Assembly (NCBI GenBank): GCA_032207245.1
Contig: CM063510.1
Span: 44,162,056 to 44,226,055 of the forward strand
DNA from: Pardosa pseudoannulata
Lineage: Eukaryota; Arthropoda; Arachnida; Araneae; Lycosidae
Length of the DNA: 64,000 nucleotides
Direction of reading: 5' to 3'
Shown here one piece after another: positions 49,364 through 60,312 of the stretch; positions within the stretch are counted from its first letter, which is position 1; every line of letters starts with the position of its first letter. A model generated the notes under the pieces. It was not told where the DNA came from. It worked only from the letters and a program-made list of their open reading frames with translations, and did not search any database. The position numbers and the translations under genes are program-made.

Positions 49364-50932
49364 ATGTATTTTGAAAATATGGAGAATGCGTATAAAATAG
49401 ATGCACTTAATTATAAAAATTGGCCTAAATGGAAAGTAGATATGGAAATGGTAATGTTGCATTACGGATGCTGGCATTTTATTTTCGATCCAAGTACTAC
49501 CCAGACTGAATCAACTGAAGGGGAAAAGGCCGGAGATGATAGTTCTTCTACGAAACTGCCGAAACAGAAAGTGGAGGAGACCTGTATGGATGATAAAGCC
49601 CAGTTATTTCTTCAAAGAAAAAACCGTGTGTATACCCTTATATATCAGAACATTTGTGATGAATTAAAACCTCTGATTTTGGATACTCGGGATGGTGTGC
49701 AAGCATGGAATATTCTTAAATCCTACTTTGAACCAGACAATAGAGAAAGGATTATTAAGTTGTTGGAGGCATTTTTCAATACAAAGTATGAAAGAGACAT
49801 GAACATGGCATTATTTTTGTGCAAGGTTAAAACGGCAGCTAAACAACTATCTGAAGTAGGACACCAAACTGAAGATCTCTACATCGGATTCCAAATGCTT
49901 CGATTTCTACCCAGCAAATACAGGAGTGTGGTGAAACAGATTTATAGATCGCCAGATGACCGATTCAAATCGTGCGAGATAGAGGAAGAGCTCATCAAAG
50001 AGGAAAGTCGCTTGGAGCTACTGAACGACGCTGATGACTTCGAAGAGCCAGTCGTGTACTACAGTGGTCGAAAAGAAGTGGGAGAGCCAGATCCTGACAA
50101 CAGAGGTCGAGAAACACAAGCTTATGAAAGGGGAAGATGGCGGAGCCCGAGAGAGAGATTTCGTAAGTCCAGAAGTATATCAAGAAATACAGGTAGAACT
50201 TATTCTAAAAGCCCAACCTATCATGGACAAACTGTAAGTAGAAAGTTTATTTCCTATTCTAGAACTGACGGTAGAGAGTGTTTTAGGTGTCATCAGAAAG
50301 GACATATTGCTAGAGACTGTAATTTAAAAGCTAGAAATAACCAAAAACTTAATATTTCTAGACCTTGTATAAATGAATACAGTAGTTTAATAGAAGCTGT
50401 AATTGTAAATGAGAGTAATGCTGTGTGTGATAGTGTAGATCATGATAATACTTGGATAGTTGATACGGGAGCCACTGCACATTTCTGTAATGATAAACAA
50501 TTGTTTTCAGATTTTATTTCTGTTGAAAATATTAATATGTCACTAGCTACGAACTGTAACGAAACCTCTATAGAGGGAAAAGGTACTGTAAAACTCTTAT
50601 GTAAGGCTGGCAAAGGCAACACTACGCTTTTAAAATTAGAGGATGTTTTGCTTAGTTCAAAATTAAGACGGAATTTAATATCTATGGCTAAATTTGATGA
50701 AACTGGCTGCATTTTTAACTGTAAAAATGGAAGGTTAAATGTGTATGATCCTAAAGGTACTAAATTATTTTATGCTGACCGGAAAGATAAATTATATTAT
50801 TTAGAACCTCTTAAATGTGGAAAATCCTTAAATGAAGTTAGTTTAGTAGCAGATAAATTCTTAAAGTCAGATAAAGAAACAAAATTAGGTATATTATGGC
50901 ACAACCGGTTTGCCCACATAATGATTATATAA
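49364..50932 (+). CDS. Copia Gag, protease and start of integrase
   Basis: This is the Gag-Pol N-terminal part. I choose the ATG at 49364 (YFENMENAYK); 49379 is possible. Gag carries the UBN2/DUF4219-like start LNYKNWPKWKVDMEMVMLHY and the central RERIIKLLEAFFNTKYE. A CCHC knuckle CFRCHQKGHIARDC follows at about 50279-50320. The protease active site WIVDTGATAHFC is at 50462-50470. The frame then enters the integrase zinc region (LWHNRFAH) and is closed by a single-base frameshift at about 50915; coding continues in the 50896-52338 frame. Confidence 0.93.
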   Translation: MYFENMENAYKIDALNYKNWPKWKVDMEMVMLHYGCWHFIFDPSTTQTESTEGEKAGDDSSSTKLPKQKVEETCMDDKAQLFLQRKNRVYTLIYQNICDELKPLILDTRDGVQAWNILKSYFEPDNRERIIKLLEAFFNTKYERDMNMALFLCKVKTAAKQLSEVGHQTEDLYIGFQMLRFLPSKYRSVVKQIYRSPDDRFKSCEIEEELIKEESRLELLNDADDFEEPVVYYSGRKEVGEPDPDNRGRETQAYERGRWRSPRERFRKSRSISRNTGRTYSKSPTYHGQTVSRKFISYSRTDGRECFRCHQKGHIARDCNLKARNNQKLNISRPCINEYSSLIEAVIVNESNAVCDSVDHDNTWIVDTGATAHFCNDKQLFSDFISVENINMSLATNCNETSIEGKGTVKLLCKAGKGNTTLLKLEDVLLSSKLRRNLISMAKFDETGCIFNCKNGRLNVYDPKGTKLFYADRKDKLYYLEPLKCGKSLNEVSLVADKFLKSDKETKLGILWHNRFAHIMII

Positions 50933-52338
50933 GGGAAACCAGTCTTAATGGGAGTGTTAGAGGTCTGCCGGAGCTGAATAAAGCAACTTGGGATTGCACG
51001 TATTGTAAAATAGCTAAAACTAAACGTGTATCATTCAAATCGATGGGGGCCGTACGTTCTAATAAACCGTTGCAGTTGCTACATATGGATGTTTGTGGTC
51101 CTATGCCAGAACCAGATATACAGGGTAACAGATATTTCCTAACGATAATAGATGATTATTCTAAAAAGACAACTGTATACCCAATTAAAAGTAAAAATTA
51201 TGTTTTCCGTACTTTTTTAAGATTTCAAAACAGGGCAGAGCGTTTTCTAAATAGGAAAATAGTAAGTGTTAGAACTGATAATGGTAGCGAATTTTGCAAC
51301 AGGGACTTTGATGAACATTATGATAATTGTGGTATTAATCATGAACGGACTAATACATATAGCCCTGAAATGAACGGCGTTGCTGAACGATTTAACCGAA
51401 CAGCGTGTGATGCTATTCGTGCCATGCTAAATGCAAGTAAGCTTCCACAAGAATTCTGGTCTGAAGCCCTCATGTGTTTTGTATGTGTTAAAAATAGACT
51501 AACCCATAAAAATTATAAGAAAACCCCATTTGAACTATACGGTGGAAATAAACCCTCAGTAGCACACTTGAAAACTTTTGGATGTTTAGCGTATGTTGGA
51601 ACGCCCAAGCAACACCGGAGAAAATTTGATGTAAGAGCTAAACTTGGAATAATGGTAGGATATGCCCAACACACCAAAGGATACAGAATATGGCTTAAAG
51701 ATGAACGAAAATTAATCGAAACCATAAATGTAAATTTTAATGAAGAAAAAATGGGTTATGATGATTCAGAACAGCATAATTTAAAAAGTAGTTTATATTT
51801 ACCTTTACCTGAAGATTTAGATCGTGCATTTGATGAAATTCCTAAATTAAATGATTATACTAGTACTTCTAAGGAACCGGATTTACAGAATACTGAAAAA
51901 GAAACGCCTAATTTAATTCCTTGTAAAAACATTCCCTGGACTAGGGATGCCGTAACCCGAAAAGATTTAAGCCGAACAGACATATACTATAGAATGGAAG
52001 GGGAATCTGTTAGATTACGATCTATGAATGATGTTATGAAATACTGTAAGGACAAGGGAATTAAAGTTGATGAAGGTATGTTTGATTTTTCTGGTAAGAA
52101 CCGTTATAAGGGTAAACTAATAACTGATGTAGAGGCAAATTTAATAGATGTAAAAGTTCCGGAACACTACACAGAAGCAGTTACTTTCCCAGAGGCAGAA
52201 AATTGGCTGAAAGCTATGGATGATGAAATCAAACTAATAACAGATAGAGGTGTATGGGAACTAGTAGACCCACCTAAAGATGAAAAGATCATAGGCTGTA
52301 AATGGGTATATAATGTAAAAAGAAACCGAAAAGGATGA
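50896..52338 (+). pseudogene. Copia integrase and start of reverse transcriptase
   Basis: This continues pol after the frameshift. It has the zinc-binding C-x2-C (TWDCTYCK), then the DDE core with LLHMDVCGPM, SVRTDNGSEFC and GVAERFNRT, then FGCLAYVGTPKQHRRKFD and the GYAQHTKGYRIW block of copia integrases. From about 52190 the RT begins (NWLKAMDDEIKLI, GCKWVYNVK). The frame is closed at 52338 by a one-base gain in an AAAAGG run; the next frame resumes with KARLVAQGFSQ. Confidence 0.93.
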
Positions 52339-53707
52339 GATAGTTAGATACAAAGCAAGATTAGTTGCTCAGGGTTTTTCTCAGATAAGAGGTGTAAATT
52401 ATGATGAAACTTTCAGTCCCATCGTGAATTTTTCAATTATAAGGTTATTTTTCTGTATTTTTGTATGCATGTATAAGTGGCATAATTTACAGCTGAATAT
52501 AAATAGCACTTACTTGTATGCTGATCTGGATAAAACCATATATATGAAGCAACCTTTGGGATATGAAAGTGATTGTTTGAAGGTATGCAAGCTTAATAAA
52601 GCACTGTATGGTCTTCACCAAAGTGGGAGACAGTGGTTTATAGAATTAGAAGATAGTTTGTTTCAAACTGGTTTTATAAAACTAGATTGGTGTAATTGTG
52701 TTTATGTGTATGAAAATGATTTGATTTTGTTATGTTACGTAGACGATATAATTTTATTAGGACGAGAACAAAGGCATATTAATTTTATTCAGAATAAGTT
52801 AAAAGAGAAATTTAATTTGAAAGTTCTAGGAAGAACTAAAAAGTTGTTGGGTATAGAATTTGAATATGACGACCACAAAATAGTAATTCATCAAAAATCA
52901 TATATTGAGAAGCTTTGTAAACAGTATGATGATTACCAATATCCATTATCCTCCGTGCCAATACCAAAAGGACTTGTCTTATCTAAATTAGATGCACCCC
53001 AAAACAAATCAGAATTCGATGAAATGACCGACATACCATATAGAAGCTTAATTGGAAGTTTAATGTTCATTGCTGGCAGAACCAGACCGGATATTCAGTA
53101 TGCGGTAAATGTTTATTCACAGTTCCAGACAAATCCGGGATTAAAGCATTGGCATGGATTGCTGAAGTTATTAGGTTATCTTAAACTTACGAAGAACTAT
53201 AAATTAGATATTTCAGATTTAGAAAATCTAAACTTGCATATGTTTACCGATGCCGATTATGCCTCAAACAGAGACGACAGAGTATCGATGGGTGGTTATA
53301 TTTTGTTTTTGGATAACGTCCCTATATCGTGGAGATCGTTCAAACAGAAATGTGTAAGTTTGTCAACCATGGAATCTGAATTTGTTTCTATGGCGGTTGC
53401 GGCAAAAGAACTTTTATGGATAAAGAATGTTCTAGAAAATAAAGAATTATGCTTGGATGAAATACATAGTACTCTACACTGCGATAACCAAGCAGCGATA
53501 TACTTTTCCAGATCTTCAGTCGAGAATGCTAAAACTAAACATATTGATGTTAAATTACACTTCATAAGAAATTTAATTAATGACAAAATTTTTGAGGTTA
53601 AGTTTGTTAGAAGTAATAAAAACCCAGCTGATATATTCACTAAGCCACAAGTTAAAGGTGATATGTTGAATTTTTGTAAAGAAATATTTTTGGACGTTAA
53701 ACTTTAA
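52339..53707 (+). pseudogene. Copia reverse transcriptase and RNase H
   Basis: Coding resumes right after 52338. RT shows YKARLVAQGFSQIRGVNYDE, YLYADLDKTIYMKQPLGYE, LYGLHQSGRQWF and the catalytic YVDD at 52736-52747. RNase H shows FTDADYASNRDDR, SLSTMESEFVSMAVAAKE, LHCDNQAAIYFS and KHIDVKLHFIR. The ending NKNPADIFTKP is the standard copia C-terminus; the stop is at 53705-53707. It is open throughout. Confidence 0.95.
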
Positions 53708-54416
53708 GATATTTTGAGTTAATGAAAATTGTTAAGGGGTATACAAATTAAACAAATTTAAAGGTCTCAAGTTATTTTTAAAAACTTACGAGTATAAATT
53801 TAATCGTTATAAGACTGATCTATTTAATTGTTTTCTAGTTATGTAATTTTGAAGTGTTTGTTGCAGTTGCCAGTACTTTGTTCAATGTAAGATATTTGAA
53901 GTTGTTTTTCATTGTAGATGTGAGGATGCTTGGATTCGTGCGTTCCAGCTTAATAGACCAGTTTTTCCCGCCTGGTTTTTCTCAATGGAATTTTCAATGA
54001 GCACGTGATACTTGGTGAACCGTTCAGGCATTATGTGAAATGTAAAGTGATGGAGTGTTCATGGAACGTGCCATTGTTGGGAGCGTGACTCGATATGTCA
54101 TAGAAGCAGTTTTTTTTGGTTTTGTTTTAGTTTGGACTTGAAACTTTGACCTTACGTGGAGCTGCACGGATCCGATCGTCTGATTGAAGATTTTGTTGAT
54201 ATAAAATTGTGAAATTGTTTGAATTGTGAAATTGTTTGAATTGTGAACAGTGTTTTAAGTTATATATTTATAAGAATTTGATTGTCTAAGAATTTGAAGT
54301 TTTAGATAGTTAATATTAATGTTTAGTTAGTGAAGATTTATATTATTTAAGATAGTTTAAGCTCTTTTGGATAACTGATTTAAAGATATGTAGGATTTTA
54401 AGAAAAGGGGGCCGCT
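53708..54416 (+). other. Copia 3' non-coding stretch and polypurine tract
   Basis: About 0.7 kb lies between the pol stop and the 3' LTR, long for this family. It contains a short tandem repeat of TGTGAAATTGTTTGAAT (about 54205-54245) and ends in AAGAAAAGGGGGCCGC, the polypurine tract. A sub-genomic or regulatory role cannot be judged. Confidence 0.7.
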
Positions 54417-54863
54417 TGTTGGCATTTTCAGAATTTTAAACATAAAATAACCCATTTAACTGCCAACTTAATTTTTCTTAAAATCGCTTATTTTCAGTTT
54501 ATTTAATTTCCTTCCGATCCCGAGAAACACCCCCTTCCTACTATTGACGTAATAGTCACAGCCAATCGGAAAATTTAGCGGCTGTAGCATACTTGGCTCC
54601 GGAGTGAGCGTTATGCAAATTAATAAGTATATATAGCCTCGAAAATGAAATGTGTTGGTGTATGTATGTGTTATGTTTATCAGGTTGTTTTTCCCCCTTC
54701 CTTTAGTAAGAGTTAATTTCCGTTTAGATTAGGTTAGGACTGGTTATAATTGTAATTTACGTGTTTGAGTTGTTCTTTTGTTTTGATAATAAAATTGTTA
54801 TTGTTTACCGATTTATCGTGTTTGTCTGCACTAATCCAAAAGAATAGGCCAGTAAGCTTAGCA
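54417..54863 (+). repeat. 3' LTR of the copia element
   Basis: 447 bp, same ends as the 5' LTR, four substitutions. GTTAT follows at 54864-54868. Confidence 0.95.
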
Positions 54864-54937
54864 GTTATGTCATTGGCGAAGCGAGGAGCAAGAGCCAGTG
54901 CGCAGATCAGCTGCGCGTTGGTCAAACAGTAGAACTC

Positions 54938-55642
54938 ACTCCGCTACAGCTCCTTACTACGCAAGCTGTGGGAGTCACGATTAAGCTCTTTAGCTTGCCT
55001 GTGACCATTCCCAATAAGCCACTTGGAATACTGAAGGTACCTAAAATGCCTAAAAACAGAATTGCTAATAGACCCCGGAGCAATAACAAGGACAGGCTCA
55101 GGTCCAGTAAAGGAAATGCTGGACCCCTTTCTAGCTAAATCATCAGCTAGCTCATTACCCTGAATTTCCATATGACCAGGGATCCAATAAAGATTAACCT
55201 TGTTCTCTGAGGCAAGGTCACAAAGAGACTCCAAACACTCCCAAACCAATGCAGAGGTAATACTACACCTCGACAGGGCTTGAAGCACAGCCTGACTATA
55301 AGAGCAGATATGAATGGTTTGCTTATGCAAACCCCTGCCACGGCAAGTCCTGCAACACATATAGATTGCAAAGACTTTAGCTTGGAAAACGGTAGCATAT
55401 TTACAAAGTGGAAAGAAAAGCTTGGTGCTGTCCGTAGGGCAGCACATAAAAGCACCCACCTGATGATTAAGTTTAAAACCATCAGTAAACCAAACCCTGC
55501 AGTTGCCCTTAAGCCACCTAGGATTCTTAAGCCAATCCTCGAGAGGGTAAATGAACACTATAGGGTTTACAGAACGTAAACCAGGTATTGATAACATCGT
55601 TAGGCATTGTAAAAAAAGCCTTGTTAGCAACGGAAGAGTCAA
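54938..55642 (-). pseudogene. LINE RNase H domain
   Basis: This removes RNA from the LINE hybrid. CRVWFTDGFKLNHQVGAF has the first Asp, TVFQAKVFAIYMC the Glu region, HICSYSQAVLQALSR the middle motif (S in place of the usual D) and VNLYWIPGHMEIQGNELADD the final motif. It ends SLRSKEL and a stop at 54944-54946, then the frame continues into the interrupted tail. Confidence 0.88.
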
Positions 55643-57070
55643 AACGTCCCCAAGAGAGATAAAAAGAGTAATCCCTCCAAAGACCCAGACTCTTAAATAG
55701 CTTCATACAGATTATAGCCTCAGCTTCGATCCGTAGCTGCAGAGGAAGCATGCCTAGCAAAAGTTCTAGAGCAACAGTAGGGGTAGTTTTAATATAACCC
55801 GTGAGAGCAATACAGACCATTATCTGCAGGTTATTCAGATCAGATTTAACACAATCAAGTCTGGCCCTGGACCACCAGACAATAGAGCCATAGGTGATAA
55901 TAGTACTAATAATCATATTATAAATCCAGTACACAACCTTAGGAGAAAGGCCCCCAAGTCTTGCTAATAGAATTCCTACAGCTCCAGAAGATCTTAGCCC
56001 TCTGCAGACAGTAGGAAACATGACAACCCCAGTTGAGATTCTTGTCCAAATAGACGACAAGAAACTTAACCTCATTAGATAAATTAAGCTTCTCACCATA
56101 GAAGAAGATATCCCTAAGATTTAGGTTCTTCTTCCGGAAGAATGCAACAAGCTTAGTCTTCGATGGATTCACAGACAAGCCAAAATTGTTACACAACAAG
56201 GCAGTATGCTTCAGTGTATCATTCACAATGCCAGAGATGGTTTGACCAAATCTACCTCTAACAGTAATAGTAACATCATCCGCATAACTTAAACAGCTGA
56301 TGTAGCTCTTAGTGAGGTGAACAAGTAAAGAGTCCACCACAATACTCCAAAGAATGGGAGATAGAACCCCACCCTAGGGACAACCAGATATGGCTTGAAT
56401 AACCTAGAACATTAACACAAATGTACCTAGTGGTCAGCAGATTCTTAATCCAGTTGGAGACAACGTGATCAGTACCCTTTAGCACAAGGGCCTTAACAAT
56501 AGTATCAATGGGGACCCTATCAAAGGCTCCCTCAATATCTAAAAAAAATGCCAGTGCAATTTCGTTATCGTTAATGCTTTTACCAAAAGGAAAGAAAGCT
56601 CATACATAGCAGAATTCGTTGATCCGCTAGGCTGATATGAATGCTGCCAGGGAGACAAGGGATCAGGAACAAGAACAGAGTCCCTAAGGTATCTGTCAAC
56701 AAGCTTTTCTAAAGTTTTCAAAAGAAAAGAGGTGAGACTGATAGGTCTAAAAGACTTAACCTCATAGTAGTTATCTTTCCCAGGTTTGGAAATAAAGACA
56801 ACTTTAGTATACCTCCAAGACAGAGGAACATAACCATAAGCAATGCAGGATTTAAAAATCCTACAAAGAATGGAAACAAGAAGGGTGCTACCCTTCTTAA
56901 GTAGGAGGAGAATAATCCCATCCTAACCAGGGGACTTGTAAGGCTTAAAAGTGCTTAAAGCCCAAAAAACCCTATCATAGGATACCGCTGCCTTAGCAGC
57001 ATCTCAATTCTCCTTGCCAACAACTTGAGAAGGAGCAATAACACAGCTCCCATTGGGAATATCAAGAGAG
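55530..57070 (-). pseudogene. LINE reverse transcriptase
   Basis: RT is spread over several frames. It includes VVFISKPGKDNYYEVKSFRP followed by ISL, then TLEKLVDRYLRDSVL, LDIEGAFDRVPIDTIV, a GG-LSP region near 56370 and the catalytic YADD at 56275-56286 (SCLSYADDVTITV). Thumb-like sequence with LNLSNEVKFLVVYLDKNLNW and IITYGSIVWWSRA follows. The motif order is that of the R1/jockey group. At least four frame changes or stops are present. Confidence 0.88.
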
Positions 57071-57589
57071 CCCGGGAAGTGCACCCTTAGCATTTCATCT
57101 AAAGCCTACTCCCCAGTCTCACTGAAACTCCCACATTAACCCTAATAACATTAAGGTTATAACCTTTGTTTTTAGACATTACCTTGACAACTTTGGCAGT
57201 TGCAGGAATGTCATTGATTCCCTCACAGAAAAGCAGCCAAGAAAGCCATTTGGTTTTACGGATAGCCTTACTGTAGACAGTCAAAGCACAACAATAGGTT
57301 TCCCAGTCACCAGACTTTTTGGCTTAATTAAAGTGCTTCCTACACTTCTTACGCAAGTCACTAAGCTCAACAGACCACCAAGGCACACGCCTTGGGGAGC
57401 TAGTGGACGTAGCTTTACAATTGCGATGATAAGCATAGAGAATTGCATATTGCATGGAGTCAACAGCCGACTCTAAATCAGCAATGGAATTAAACTTGCC
57501 CGGAACTACATTGAGTCCAAACTTTAAGTCATTATAGTAGGAACACCAGTCAGTGGTTTGTGGGTTTCTACTCTCAATTCTAGTACATT

Positions 57590-58677
57590 CTAGACCCTTT
57601 AAAGAAAAACAATTAGCTGATGATCTGAGGCAGTAACGGCATCATACACCTGTAGTAGATAGTATATATTTATAAAGTTAAATCATAATCATAAATGTAA
57701 ATTATTTTCGCAAGTAAAAATATTGCCTCTGCTATTACCTAGATGGCAGCACATCATGGATAGCTCAGGATGTAACTGAATGGTGAAGAATCGATTCAAA
57801 TAGAAAGTGGAATAATATTTTCAAATTACTTATTAATATTCTTTTAGTCATTTATTCATATGTAAGACAGATGTTAAAATTTTTCATACAATTAGTTGTA
57901 CTTAATTGAATTTTTATTATAATATTGTTTTAATGTAAAATATCGTTTTTTCAGTTGTTTGGAGTTTTTGTAACTATAACTGAGTGTTAACTGTGTTTAC
58001 TGTTTTGAGCGAAGCGTGGTTCGCAGTCGGTACTTTTGGCACATGCGATGTCGCATGAATTTTCTTTCCACGCAGTTTTGTTAAATATTTTTTTATGTGC
58101 AAATAATAAATGAAGTTTTTTTAATTGGCTGGCTGTTGATTCATTAATCAAGATTACGCGCAACATGTACAACACGTAATTAATACACTCTCCATTACTA
58201 CACCATCCATTGTAACACTAATGTAATCAACACAGTTAGAATTACAGATAGTGAGATCAAAGAACCTCCCTTCTTTTCTTAGTGATAAAGGTAGGTGCAT
58301 TGCCTCTATTAAGGATATACATATTGGCAGACAAAATGTAATCCAAGAGCTCATCCCAACATTGGTTACAGTTACTGCTACCCCACACAGTGTGGTGAGC
58401 ATTATGCATCACAGCCAAAGATTGGCCTTTTACCAGTATTACAAAAATGAATAACGGCCTTACACCTATCAATTAGTGGATCAACCTTCTCAAATGGAAG
58501 ATAGGCAGCTACTAAGACAAAATCCCCTAATGATCTTTTGTCAGAAATCTTAACAGCCACCATGTCACCACATAGGTAGCTGGCAAGATTTAAAGCATTG
58601 AGCCTAGAGCTCACAATAATGCAAGCCCTAGGTCTGTTGCTGAGAAGGTCATAAAAAAATATTGAAACCTCTAGCAT
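57590..58677 (-). pseudogene. LINE endonuclease (APE-type), interrupted
   Basis: This nicks target DNA for LINE insertion. The segment has RPRACIIVSSRLNALNL, DFVLVAAYLPFE and FGCDANAHHTVWGSS (the D-x-N-A-H motif), then GNAPTFITKKRREVLDLTIC. After the insertion at 57651-58198 it resumes with VYDAVTASDHQLIVF, the final S-D-H motif. Frame changes occur at about 58400-58470. Confidence 0.85.
57645..58204. mobile_element. 548-bp insertion in the LINE endonuclease
   Basis: TACACC flanks both sides (57645-57650 and 58199-58204). The inserted 57651-58198 starts TGTAGTAG and runs into TTACTACA at the other flank, so the outermost bases form a TGTAGTA/TACTACA inverted pair overlapping the duplication. 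This suits a solo LTR or a small DNA element. No coding content. Confidence 0.6.
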
Positions 58678-58862
58678 TAAGACCCGTAACCTTACCGTTG
58701 CGAATCAAGGGCTCTTGAATAAGAGCAATATTAAATTCTCCATCTACCAGCCTTTTAACAAGGAGAGAGAGGCTTCTCTGCTGTGGTGGAGATTTAATTG
58801 ACCGACTTTAATGCCAGGCATGAAGGCAAAAAGAGGGAAAAAAGTAGAATGGGAACTTACCC

Positions 58863-60107
58863 TTACTGCTTCAAGGCAGGGGGAGCACATTCATCTCCAT
58901 ACTCCTCCTTAAGTTGCTCCAGAGCCTTGTCAATCTCTGAGGTGGAGCACTCTGACATTCCACAGCCATTACCTGACTCTGGGGTGACCTCAAGATCCTC
59001 AAACTTAGGTATGCCTGGGGATCCTAATGCAGAAGCAGCTTCAGAGGCAGTTGCCTCAGGTTTGTCCTCTGGAGTCTTGTTCACAGAGAGCCCTCCTTCA
59101 GCGTCAGTCTTCTTGCTCCTTTGGCCAAACAGGATCTTGAAACCACCCTGATCCAACCCAGAGTAGGCTCTCGAGTTGAGCTTTTTCATGAAATCCAAGT
59201 CCGCTTCATCAACCTCAAAAATCCATCTGGAGCTATTCGGTAGTTCATTAGGACGCAACACTCTGAGTACATCCCCCTCCAAAACCTGCCTATTGCCATC
59301 AAGAAAGTTTCTTATCCAGTCCACTGTGGTACAATCACCAAACTAGACTATCAAAGCCCCTCTTCCTAAACACTGTACCTCTTCTAAACACTGTACCAAC
59401 AACTTTGAGCGGCAGATTGTCCAGAGGGACAGAATCCATCCGCTCAAGAATGGCACGTCTGATGATATGTGCCTTCTCCTCAGTTAGCTTGTTAGTTGGG
59501 TAATTTTCCCCAATAACAGCTAATGGTCTTCACTGCACCCGCATAAGAGCTAGGTTGGAGATCCTTCCTAGACTTCTTTATGGGTCTCTTCAGTCCAGGA
59601 GATGGGGTTGAACTGGACGACAAAGGTCGCTTAGAATCAGCACCACTCCCAGAAATGACATTAGACATAGTCGCATTGCCTGAATACTTCAGCTTCCTAC
59701 TCCGATTTCGCTTCTGAGTCTTTCTTAGACCAGAAGATCCAGCACCTCCACTGTCAAGTTGCTTGCCACTAGGGCCCTGCATGCTTGCCCAGCGATGGAC
59801 CTTGCACTTCAGTCCTTCCTTGACTTGAAGCCGAGGGTGTGATACAGCTCAACTCTGCCCCAGAGCTGCCCGGTTGACAAGTGTCACCACAGACAACATC
59901 AGAGGAAAGACTGACCTTCTCACTGGGTGTTGCTTTCTCTAACAGAGAAAGCTTAAAGTTGTCAGCGGCTCGCGAAGAACCAGCTGACCCTGGAGACTGT
60001 AACATACTTTTCAAACAGGATCCTCTACCTAAATCCTGAACGGGTACATTTTTTAACTGCGAGACGGACGATGCAGCATCCTTGATCCTTTCTTTGTGTT
60101 CCATCAT
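58863..60107 (-). pseudogene. LINE ORF1 (Gag-like), frameshifted
   Basis: This is the RNA-binding-type ORF1 protein of the LINE. Frames 60107-59769, 59782-59492 and 59324-58863 succeed one another. The N-terminus is Ser-rich and low-complexity. The middle has basic clusters KKSRKDLQPSSYAGAVKT. The C-terminal part RVLRPNELPNSSRWIFEVDE resembles the DUF4780-like domain of arthropod LINE ORF1 proteins. No CCHC knuckle is seen. The start is the ATG at 60107. Confidence 0.65.
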
Positions 60108-60312
60108 GTTTCGTAAAAGTGGGTGTGTTGTAATTCGTCAGGTACCTCGCTGACAGCATGTTCGACATGGGTGACCCTACCAGTAGTAAAAATACCGTCG
60201 ACATAGCCCATCAGGTCATTGGCACACGCAAGCCCACTCACCACGAAAAGGTCACAACACATGAGGGGAGTGACTGGGATAAAACATTTTCAATATTTGC
60301 TTTAATGAAATA

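Larger units (their letters stand above)
48824..54863 (+). mobile_element. Full-length Ty1/copia LTR retrotransposon
   Basis: A 6,040-bp element has 447-bp LTRs that differ at only four positions (about 99.1% identical) and perfect GTTAT target duplications. The order is LTR, half-tRNA(iMet)-type primer site, gag-protease, integrase, RT, RNase H, a non-coding stretch of about 0.7 kb, polypurine tract, LTR. Integrase before RT defines Ty1/copia. Apart from two single-base frameshifts, all domains are present, so this is the youngest-looking element in the window. Confidence 0.96.
48678..54937. mobile_element. Insertion of about 0.2 kb in the LINE, itself split by copia
   Basis: AGAACTC occurs at 48678-48684 and again at 54931-54937. 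The LINE frame is continuous if one copy is kept. Between them, excluding the copia element, lie about 201 bp (48685-48823 plus 54869-54930) that start TGTTGAAGTG and end GGTCAAACAGT. The unit is GC-richer than its surroundings and contains AATAAAATA on the minus strand. The class is unknown: a small MITE or a short solo LTR. Confidence 0.65.
48202..60170 (-). mobile_element. R1/jockey-type LINE, split by three insertions
   Basis: One non-LTR retrotransposon is read leftward: ORF1 (60107-58863), endonuclease (58677-57600), reverse transcriptase (57070-55530), RNase H (55642-54944), a CCHC tail (48677-48418) and a 3' UTR ending near 48202. The 5' limit is approximate. It is interrupted at 57651-58198 and at 48685-54930; the latter is a unit of about 0.2 kb that itself contains a complete copia element. 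The RNase H frame at 54944 and the tail frame at 48677 join in the same reading frame through the AGAACTC duplication, so both pieces are one copy. Stops and frame changes make it inactive. Confidence 0.85.

Noticed and set aside
50896..50932. Programmed frameshift between copia gag and pol
   Set aside because: The break lies inside the integrase zinc region, not at a gag/pol border, so a mutation or sequencing indel is more likely.
58798..59324. Plus-strand ORF 58798-59151 opposite LINE ORF1
   Set aside because: Shadow frame. The minus-strand frame fits LINE ORF1 and the LINE orientation.
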